A stretch of 41,678 nt of DNA, taken from positions 1-41,678 of the forward strand of contig MWCT01000018.1 in the NCBI GenBank assembly GCA_002070185.1. The letters run 5' to 3'. The position numbers and the translations under genes were made by a program. Position 1 is the first letter of the stretch; each line of letters starts with the position of its first letter. The stretch is from a candidate division BRC1 bacterium ADurb.Bin183. GTDB taxonomy: Bacteria; Sumerlaeota; Sumerlaeia; MWCT01. The notes below the pieces were generated by a model that was not told the origin of the DNA, did no database searches, and was given only the letters and a program-made list of their open reading frames with translations. This document shows, piece by piece, positions 35,943 to 41,678 of the stretch.

Positions 35943-35971
35943 GGAAATCCCTTTCTTGTGAGATGAAATAA

Positions 35972-35994
35972 AAAATACCCTATCAGGGTATTTT
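35972..35994. promoter_or_regulatory. Perfect 10-bp inverted repeat between divergent operons
   Basis: AAAATACCCT and AGGGTATTTT flank a three-base ATC. The site lies 30 bases from the symporter start and 126 bases from the Wzt-like start, in a divergent intergenic region where no terminator is needed. A dimeric regulator's operator is the likeliest reading. The T tract also resembles a weak terminator. Confidence 0.5.
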
Positions 35995-36120
35995 GTGAAA
36001 ATTGTAACTATCGGATTAACACAACGCTCTTTTCATGCAACAACTTTTTCACTTGATGCGGCGATTTATCATCATACAGTTTATTTTAGATTTATAGTTG
36101 TGTGTAAAAAAGAAGGCAAA

Positions 36121-37332
36121 ATGCCCGCTGCCATTGAAATAAAAAACCTGAGCAAAAAATTCGACCTCCCCGTCAAACCGCCGGAAGGGGTGTCCAAACT
36201 TTTGCCCATCGGGCTGATGACCGCTCGAACCTGCCGCGATTTTTGGGCGTTGCGGGATATTAACCTAATTGTGGAAAGCGGCAAAATGCTCGGGCTGATT
36301 GGACGAAACGGCTCCGGAAAAAGCACGCTGCTCAAAATCATCTCCGGCATACTCCACCCCACAACCGGCAGCGTCCGAACAATCGGACGCGTCACAGCGC
36401 TCCTCGAACTCGGCGCCGGCTTCCATGAAGAACTCTCCGGCATGGAGAACATCTTCCTCAGCGGCGCAATCCTTGGTCTTTCACGAAAGGAAATCTTCGC
36501 CGTTCTTCCCGCAATAATCGAATTTTCCGGACTGGCTGATTTCATGGATACACCGCTGAAACACTATTCATCGGGCATGCAGGCGCGGCTCGGCTTCTCC
36601 ATTGCCGCGCACATGAACCCAGAAATTCTGCTCATTGACGAAGCCTTGAGTGTTGGCGACATGGAGTTTCAATCCCGTTGCATCGAGCGAATCGGCGAAT
36701 TTCGCAAAAACGGCAAGACCATCGTGTTCGTCACGCATGAGATTGACCTTGCCAATTATATCTGCGACGAAATCGCATGGATGGAGGACGGACGAATTCG
36801 AGACTGCGGCTCTCCCGATTTACTCTGCCAAGAATACCGCCGCGCCTTTCATAAAGATGCGCGCTCGGACTTAAACGCCGCAACCGAGGCATCGCCCTTA
36901 ATTGACGACATTATCCAAAGCGTCCGCGTCCTTTCTCAATCAGGCGACAAGCGCGCGGAATACAACGCCCAAGAACCCCTTGATATAGAAATTGTTTACA
37001 ACACCAAAGGCGCGATACTGGAACATCCCGCCATCAGGCTGTTGATAACCCGCGCGGATAACCTCGCCATTAGCGATATCCGCTCGGACGAGGTCGGATT
37101 TGCGCCGGAAAGTCTGCATGGCTCCGGCAGAATAATCATCCGCTTTCGCCCTCTGCTCCTGCTCAAAGGCAGTTATGAGTTTAGCGTTTTCATTTATGAC
37201 CGAACAAACCCCGCGCACATTTATGCCAGACATCTTCGCGGCGCGCAACTGACCTCCATCACCCAGCGGCTTCACAATCCATTCCTAATTACCGACCATC
37301 CCTGCTCATGGACAATCCGTCCTGAATCCTGA
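36121..37332 (+). CDS. ABC transporter ATP-binding protein, polysaccharide export (Wzt/TagH-like)
   Basis: A 403-residue protein. The ATPase domain (1-240) has Walker A GRNGSGKSTL, the signature SSGMQARLGFSIA, Walker B ILLIDEAL and the H-loop VTHE. The AARLGF-like signature and the insert SKLLPIGLMTARTCRDFWAL are typical of Wzt/TagH/KpsT export ATPases. Residues about 260-403 form a beta-rich Wzt C-terminal domain, which recognises the modified glycan end. ATG 36121 is used because the family begins there and AAGG precedes it; an in-frame ATG at 35995 would add 42 unrelated residues. The permease partner (Wzm/ABC-2) is not adjacent. The next gene is a Wzz-like chain-length protein. Confidence 0.9.
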   Translation: MPAAIEIKNLSKKFDLPVKPPEGVSKLLPIGLMTARTCRDFWALRDINLIVESGKMLGLIGRNGSGKSTLLKIISGILHPTTGSVRTIGRVTALLELGAGFHEELSGMENIFLSGAILGLSRKEIFAVLPAIIEFSGLADFMDTPLKHYSSGMQARLGFSIAAHMNPEILLIDEALSVGDMEFQSRCIERIGEFRKNGKTIVFVTHEIDLANYICDEIAWMEDGRIRDCGSPDLLCQEYRRAFHKDARSDLNAATEASPLIDDIIQSVRVLSQSGDKRAEYNAQEPLDIEIVYNTKGAILEHPAIRLLITRADNLAISDIRSDEVGFAPESLHGSGRIIIRFRPLLLLKGSYEFSVFIYDRTNPAHIYARHLRGAQLTSITQRLHNPFLITDHPCSWTIRPES

Positions 37333-37444
37333 TTTTATGCCATTCTAATGAGCTTGACAGACTCCAAGGGCGCGGATATGTAAAACCAACTTTTTTTGCG
37401 GACGAGGTTTTTTGCCTCCGCCAATTCCATTTTGCGGGGATGCC

Positions 37445-38689
37445 ATGATTAAAGACGAACACGAGTCATATACTTTTGCATCGTATGTGGTCTATCTCTG
37501 GGATAAAAGAGTGTGGCTGATTGCCGGCGCGATTCTTTGCGCGGCAATAACATGGATATATGTCAAATATATCGCCAAAGAAAAATACCGCTCCTATTCC
37601 CAGATTATGATTAAAGAGCCTAAAAAAATTACAGATTCCGAAATTGATTCCATAACACCGCTGACTTACAAAGACATCCTCCTTAACGACGGATTGATTC
37701 GACAGGTGCGCGATGAATTTTGCAAAACCGTTGGAATTGCCACAAAAGGGCTGCCGATTGAAAAATTCCGCGAAGGCTTTGAAATTAAATCGCAAATCGT
37801 CAAAGATACCACCATCAAAATTGAATATTCGCCCGTTATAAATCTTTCAGTTGACGCCGACACCCCTGAACGAGCCCGCGCCCTGATGGATATCTGGATC
37901 AAGACGTTCATGAAATATTATGGCGACATCCTTGCCCGCAACGCCAGCTACCTCAGCCGCGATTACGGAGAAATGGCAAATAAGTTAAGCGAAAAAATCG
38001 AAGAAAAGGAAGCCGCACTGTATAAACTGCGCTGGGAAATTCCTTTCAAAATCCGCCAACTTGCATCAAACGAAATGTTGCTCGCGCCCGCGCAAATCAA
38101 TTGGGAATTCCGCGGAGACCAGCGCCGTTCCTATTTCAAATACCGCGATTCTAGCGAAGTGAATATCGCTATGCAGGAACCGCCTCTTTCCCCCGCCATG
38201 GTCAATGGCTTAAAAGAGCAACTCATCCAGACAGAACTCGAACTCGCCGCGGCAAAAGCGGAAAATAACGCCGCTAAGATTGTGCCCCTTGAAGCAAAAC
38301 AAAAAGCCTTGCAGGAAAAAATCGCCCAAACAACAGCGGACATTGCCGCTTTGCAGCGTGAAACCGCAGCCCTCGAAACTCAGTTTCAGACCCTTGCCCG
38401 CGAAGTGATAGCCCTGCGCGACCAATACACATATCTTTCCGACCTTAAAAACCATGCCGATGTGGACGCACATAGCCTTGAGTTTGCCAATAATGGCGAT
38501 GGCATGGAACGCTCCGATGTCGCGATTATTTCGCCGCCTTCGCTGGCAGAACTTAAAAGCTCGCCGAAGCGCGTCCTCGCCACACTGCTGGCGGCTGTCA
38601 TTGGTTCCATCCTGACCGCGCTGGCGCTCATTTTGGATAAATTCATCTGCGACGGGCGCGCCATGATGGACAGGAGCGCAAAGGCATGA
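37445..38689 (+). CDS. Wzz/GumC-like polysaccharide co-polymerase (no kinase domain)
   Basis: A 414-residue membrane protein of the chain-length determinant family. A first transmembrane segment (about 24-42, VWLIAGAILCAAITWIYV) is followed by a periplasmic region with a long coiled coil (about 180-340, rich in Glu, Lys and Ala). A second transmembrane helix lies near the end (VLATLLAAVIGSILTALALI), preceded by the Pro-containing IISPPSLAELKSSP motif. The C terminus is only about 15 residues, so no tyrosine-kinase domain is attached. ATG 37445 is used because GGGG lies six bases upstream. It follows the Wzt-like gene by 112 bases and overlaps the KtrA gene by four. Confidence 0.85.
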   Translation: MIKDEHESYTFASYVVYLWDKRVWLIAGAILCAAITWIYVKYIAKEKYRSYSQIMIKEPKKITDSEIDSITPLTYKDILLNDGLIRQVRDEFCKTVGIATKGLPIEKFREGFEIKSQIVKDTTIKIEYSPVINLSVDADTPERARALMDIWIKTFMKYYGDILARNASYLSRDYGEMANKLSEKIEEKEAALYKLRWEIPFKIRQLASNEMLLAPAQINWEFRGDQRRSYFKYRDSSEVNIAMQEPPLSPAMVNGLKEQLIQTELELAAAKAENNAAKIVPLEAKQKALQEKIAQTTADIAALQRETAALETQFQTLAREVIALRDQYTYLSDLKNHADVDAHSLEFANNGDGMERSDVAIISPPSLAELKSSPKRVLATLLAAVIGSILTALALILDKFICDGRAMMDRSAKA

Positions 38690-39351
38690 AAAGATATATC
38701 GTCATCGGAGTAGGACAGTTCGGATTCAGCGTGGCGAGAACGCTGGTTGAACTCGGCTGCGACGTCCTTGCCATAGACCAAGACGAAGGACGCGTTCAAG
38801 AAATTTCAGACCTAATCCCGCATTCCGTTGTCGCAAACGGCACGGATGAAAAAGCCATGCGCGCTTTGGGTGCGCAGGAGTATGACACCGCCATTGTCAC
38901 CTGCGGCGAAAGCCTTGAAAATTCCATCCTTGCCACAGTAATCCTGCGAGAAATCGGCGTGCCGGAAGTCATCGTCAAGGCGGTCAACCCCAAGCATGGG
39001 GACATCCTCAAACGAATCGGCGCCACAAAGGTCATCTATCCCGAACAGGAGATGGGGGAGCATCTGGCAAACCATCTGGTCAACCCCGACATCTTACAAG
39101 AAATCGCGCTGTCGCGGGTTCACTCCATAAAGGAATTGTCCATACCGGAGGAACTCATCGGCGAATCCATCCTCGAAGGCAATATTAGAGCCAAATATGG
39201 CATCACGATATTAGCCATCCGCTCTCAGGGCGCGGGAGACAAGGAGGGACTTCTCCTTTCGCCGCCGCCCACATACGTCTTCAAAGAAGGCGACCTGGTT
39301 GTTCTTTTCGGCAAGAATGAAGATATCGAAAATTTCCGCGAAGGCAGATAA
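38686..39351 (+). CDS. Potassium uptake regulatory subunit, KtrA/TrkA family
   Basis: A 221-residue cytoplasmic RCK protein that gates a Ktr/Trk potassium channel subunit. The Rossmann TrkA-N domain (1-130) has VIGVGQFGFSVARTL and the acidic end of beta-2 in LAIDQDEGRVQEI. The TrkA-C domain (about 140-220) shows ELSIPEELIGESI, YGITILAIRS and FKEGDLVVLFGKNEDIENF. The start overlaps the Wzz-like stop (ATGA), so the two are translationally coupled although functionally unrelated. No membrane KtrB/TrkH gene is in the window. Confidence 0.92.
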   Translation: MKRYIVIGVGQFGFSVARTLVELGCDVLAIDQDEGRVQEISDLIPHSVVANGTDEKAMRALGAQEYDTAIVTCGESLENSILATVILREIGVPEVIVKAVNPKHGDILKRIGATKVIYPEQEMGEHLANHLVNPDILQEIALSRVHSIKELSIPEELIGESILEGNIRAKYGITILAIRSQGAGDKEGLLLSPPPTYVFKEGDLVVLFGKNEDIENFREGR

Positions 39352-39663
39352 GAAACAAAAAATTCAAATAACGAAAAACCGTCGGCAATTTTTTTTGACC
39401 CTTCAATTGCGGGGCTTTTATTCGCGCTGCCGGTGCATGCGGCAAGCCCTGCCCAGATTTCTCCTGCCTCTTCCCGCTTTTCATCTTCCAAGAGACACAT
39501 TTATTTTTTACACTATTTTGAAGAATCAACGTTTCGTGTTCTATATGACAATTTTGCTTGCGTTCATTTTTCATCAATCATATACAACTAACCTAATGTC
39601 ATTTTGTATATTGTTGATTGTAAACTAATTAATCAAGTACTTAATTCTACAAGGAGAATTGTA
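39352..39663. other. 312-base intergenic region before the intact beta-helix gene
   Basis: Holds the second copy of the 33-bp GC-rich element (39424-39456) and then an A+T-rich stretch. A weak promoter-like pair is TTGCGT with TATACA at 17-base spacing (about 39557-39585). The ribosome site AAGGAG is at 39651-39656. No gene or clear terminator was found. Confidence 0.5.
39424..39456 (+). repeat. 33-bp GC-rich element upstream of the beta-helix gene, copy 2
   Basis: Matches 3370-3402 (minus strand) at 31 of 33 positions: T for C in the loop and C for A near the end. It is oriented the same way relative to the downstream beta-helix gene. Similarity outside the core is weak (a shared AATTG-x-GGGG about 10 bases before it). 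Confidence 0.7.
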
Positions 39664-41678
39664 ATGAAGTGCAAATATTTTCTCGGTCTTGTATTCCTGT
39701 GTCTGGTTGCGGCGAATGCTTTTGCAGCGCGGCGTTATTATGTCAAACCCGCAGGCAACGATTCAAATTCGGGGGAATCATGGGATGCCGCCTTAAAAAC
39801 AATTGTAAAGGCAACAGAAAAGGTAAAACCAGGCGATGAAGTCTGGGTCGCAGAAGGGACCTATGCAGAATCTAAAACCGTTGTTAATAGCGAAGGTGTT
39901 GCGCTCTATGGCGGCTTTGCGGGAACGGAATCAAAAATTTCTGAGCGGAACATTTCCGCACACCCCACAATCATAGATGGAGAGAACGCGCGCCAATGCG
40001 TTAGTAACTCGGGAGTTTTGGACGGCTTCCATATTACAAGAGGGAAAACAGATTATGGCGGCGGGATTGATAACAACGGCACGGCGACCAACTGCGCAGT
40101 CTATAATAACAGCTCATCACGTGACGGCGGCGGGATTTATAACAAAGGCACGGTGACCAACTGCACAGTCTATAATAACAGCTCATCACGTGACGGTGGC
40201 GGAATTTATAACTCCGGCACAGTGACAAACTGCACCGTATATGGAAACAACGCAAATGACGGCGGCGGGATTTATAACTTTGACGGTACGGTGACCAACT
40301 GTATCTCCTGGAAAAACTCGTTTGGAGATATTGGGGGTATAGGATCTGTGAAATATAGCTGTTTCGGAGAAGGCGATGATAGTAACGGGAATTTTCGTGT
40401 TAATCCCCTTTTTGTAAACACAACAGGAGATCCTTCTACTTGGAATCTGCGTTTGCAAAATGGTTCTCCATGTGTTGATGCGGGTTTTGTAAAGGATGCC
40501 CCGCGGATGGATATTGACGGCAATAAGCGGCCAGGCGCCGATGGCAAGGTCTGCATGGGAGCCTATGAATCTCCCGATGGATATGAGCCTCAACCGCCCC
40601 GTCCAGTTTTGGGTCCTTTTTATGTTTCTAAATCCGGAAACGACGCCAATGATGGGCTCTCGTGGGGGACGGCTTTGAAAACCATCAGCGCCGCTCTGAA
40701 TAAGATTCCTGATTCAGATGATCTTTATCAAATCTGGGTTGCGGAAGGAACATACGCAGAGGGGCAGACATTAATAAATCCTTCCCGCGTTGCACTCTAT
40801 GGCGGCTTTGCAGGAACGGAATCGCAGCTTTCTGAGCGGGACATTTCCGCACATCCCACAATCATAGATGGAGAGGATGCTCGTCAATGCGTCAAAAACT
40901 CAGGAGTTTTGGACGGCTTCCATATTACAAGAGGGGAATCAGAACGCGGCGGCGGGATTTACAATACTGGCACAGTGACCAACTGCACAGTCTATAATAA
41001 CAGCGCAACGGACGGCGGTGGAATTTATAATTACGGCACGGTGACCGACTGCATAGTCTATAATAACAACGCAGGCGATAACGGTTGCGGGATTTATAAC
41101 ACCGGCACGGTGACCAACTGCACAGTTTTTAATAACAACAGCACATCATACACATTCCGCAACGGCGGCGGGATTTATAACAAAGGCGCGGTGACCACCT
41201 GTACAGTCTATAATAACAGCGCAACAGGCGATTACAGCTGGGGCGGCGGGATTTATAACTATAAAGGCACGGTGACCAACTGCACAGTCTATGGAAACAG
41301 CGCAAAAGATTACGGCGGCGGGATTCATAACACCGGCACAGTGACCAACTGCACAGTCTATGGAAACAGCGCAACAGGCATTTTCGGCAGCGGCGGCGGG
41401 ATTTGTAACTACATCTCCGGCACAGTGACCAACTGCACGGTCTATGGAAACAGTGCAAAATTTGACGGCGGCGGGATTTTTAACTATTCCTCCTCCAGCA
41501 CAGTGACCAACTGCATCTCATGGAAAAACACGCTTGGAGATATTTGTGGTGGAGGCTCTGAGAAATATAGCTGTTTCGGAGAGGCTGATGGAAAAAACGG
41601 AAATATACGGGGGAATCCCCTTTTCGTCAACACATCAGGTGATTTATCAACATGGGACTTTCGATTGCAAAATGGCTC
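39664..41678 (+). CDS. Modular GGGIYN-repeat beta-helix surface protein, intact copy (C terminus off the contig)
   Basis: At least 671 codons, open without a stop from ATG 39664 to the end. AAGGAG lies seven bases upstream. A signal peptide ends ANAFA. Module 1 (about residues 22-312) has the leader ARRYYVKPAGNDSNSGESW, the cap WVAEGTYAES/LYGGFAGTES/HPTIIDGE/SGVLDGFHI, four GGGIYN-GTVTNCTVYNN repeats and the closing block YSCFGEGDD to VCMGAYESPDG. Module 2 (from about 318) begins FYVSKSGNDANDGLSW and has eight repeats before the closing block. GGxx and xxN repeats are the pattern of Pmp/beta-helix passengers and choice-of-anchor proteins. A surface or secreted role is likely; the C-terminal sorting or anchor signal is not visible. 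Nucleotide identity among repeats is unusually high, implying recent expansion or conversion. Confidence 0.85.
   Translation, partial: MKCKYFLGLVFLCLVAANAFAARRYYVKPAGNDSNSGESWDAALKTIVKATEKVKPGDEVWVAEGTYAESKTVVNSEGVALYGGFAGTESKISERNISAHPTIIDGENARQCVSNSGVLDGFHITRGKTDYGGGIDNNGTATNCAVYNNSSSRDGGGIYNKGTVTNCTVYNNSSSRDGGGIYNSGTVTNCTVYGNNANDGGGIYNFDGTVTNCISWKNSFGDIGGIGSVKYSCFGEGDDSNGNFRVNPLFVNTTGDPSTWNLRLQNGSPCVDAGFVKDAPRMDIDGNKRPGADGKVCMGAYESPDGYEPQPPRPVLGPFYVSKSGNDANDGLSWGTALKTISAALNKIPDSDDLYQIWVAEGTYAEGQTLINPSRVALYGGFAGTESQLSERDISAHPTIIDGEDARQCVKNSGVLDGFHITRGESERGGGIYNTGTVTNCTVYNNSATDGGGIYNYGTVTDCIVYNNNAGDNGCGIYNTGTVTNCTVFNNNSTSYTFRNGGGIYNKGAVTTCTVYNNSATGDYSWGGGIYNYKGTVTNCTVYGNSAKDYGGGIHNTGTVTNCTVYGNSATGIFGSGGGICNYISGTVTNCTVYGNSAKFDGGGIFNYSSSSTVTNCISWKNTLGDICGGGSEKYSCFGEADGKNGNIRGNPLFVNTSGDLSTWDFRLQNG
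40097..40196 (+). repeat. 69-bp period tandem duplication within module 1
   Basis: A 31-base stretch beginning CAGTCTATAATAACAGC is repeated exactly at 40097 and 40166. This is one repeat unit (23 codons) apart and encodes the loop SSSRDG twice. It is the clearest sign of recent unit duplication in the gene. Confidence 0.85.
41515..41678 (+). repeat. 164-bp perfect inverted duplicate of 2156-2319
   Basis: Identical to the reverse complement of 2156-2319 up to the last base of the window. It lies at the end of module 2 of the intact gene. Its position at the contig tip fits both an assembly stop at a repeat and a homogenised recombination tract. Confidence 0.93.

Noticed and set aside
35995..36120. 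Upstream start for the Wzt-like ATPase
   Set aside because: It would add 42 residues without family similarity and would run through the divergent regulatory region; ATG 36121 has a ribosome site.
40040..41520. Regular repeats as a CRISPR array
   Set aside because: The repeats are in-frame coding units of variable spacing with degenerate spacers; no cas genes are present.
39664..41678. Diversity-generating retroelement target
   Set aside because: No reverse transcriptase, template repeat or adenine-biased substitution pattern is visible in the window.

Overview
The window looks like a chromosomal contig from an uncultivated, probably anaerobic or facultative, Gram-negative bacterium. The Gram-negative signs are a heptose-1-phosphate adenylyltransferase, an O-antigen ligase-type polymerase, a Wzz-type chain-length regulator, Wzt-type export ATPase, type IV pilus/type II secretion pseudopilins and a PilT ATPase. 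The style of the pseudopilins and of the large choice-of-anchor/beta-helix repeat proteins recalls candidate phyla near the PVC/FCB groups (Sumerlaeota, Hydrogenedentota, Omnitrophota, Lentisphaerota). That placement is an impression, not a phylogeny. No phage genes, insertion sequences, CRISPR arrays or rRNA genes were seen; one tRNA gene (Pro, UGG) is present.

Layout. 1-3289 (-): a large modular GGGIYN-repeat beta-helix surface protein gene carrying three lesions. 3515-6945 (+): ABC sugar importer (binding protein and two permeases, no ATPase). 7008-8890 (+): endonuclease IV overlapping an AmrS-type radical SAM enzyme. 8899-9944 (-): an unknown secreted protein and a tiny secreted peptide. 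10044-11969 (-): PhnP-like metallo-hydrolase and PilT. 12140-13431 (-): Hsp20 behind a sigma-54-like promoter, and LemA. 13603-15002 (+): two near-identical pseudopilin genes, each ended by its own terminator. 15077-16720 (-): a secreted amidase/LytM fusion whose metal ligands are largely replaced. 16990-17901 (+): a receiver domain fused to an NTF2-like domain. 17922-20006 (-): TPR metallopeptidase and UPF0173 hydrolase. 20147-22153 (+): O-antigen polymerase/ligase. 22157-24823 (-): GH38 alpha-mannosidase. 24968-28287 (-): tRNA-Pro, PASTA protein, HldE-type adenylyltransferase, GT4 glycosyltransferase and NAD-sugar epimerase. 28442-31270 (+): A+T-rich GT39-TPR protein. 31280-35942 (-): citrate synthase, phenylacetate-CoA ligase, ACT protein and sodium:solute symporter. 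36121-39351 (+): Wzt-like ATPase, Wzz-like protein and KtrA/TrkA. 39664-end (+): a second, intact, modular GGGIYN-repeat gene that runs off the contig.

The most unusual feature is the frame of the window. Both ends are paralogous modular beta-helix genes in inverted orientation, facing outward. They share at least 164 bp of perfect inverted identity, which runs right up to the last base, and a 33-bp GC-rich element upstream of each. The left copy has lost its ATG, carries a one-base insertion and has an in-frame amber codon; the right copy is open throughout. Recombination between them would invert about 39 kb and exchange C-terminal modules between an expressed and a silent copy. Equally, the repeat may simply be where the assembly broke. 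Several genes between the ends (PilT, pseudopilins, Wzy, Wzz, Wzt, HldE, GTs, epimerase) concern the cell surface.
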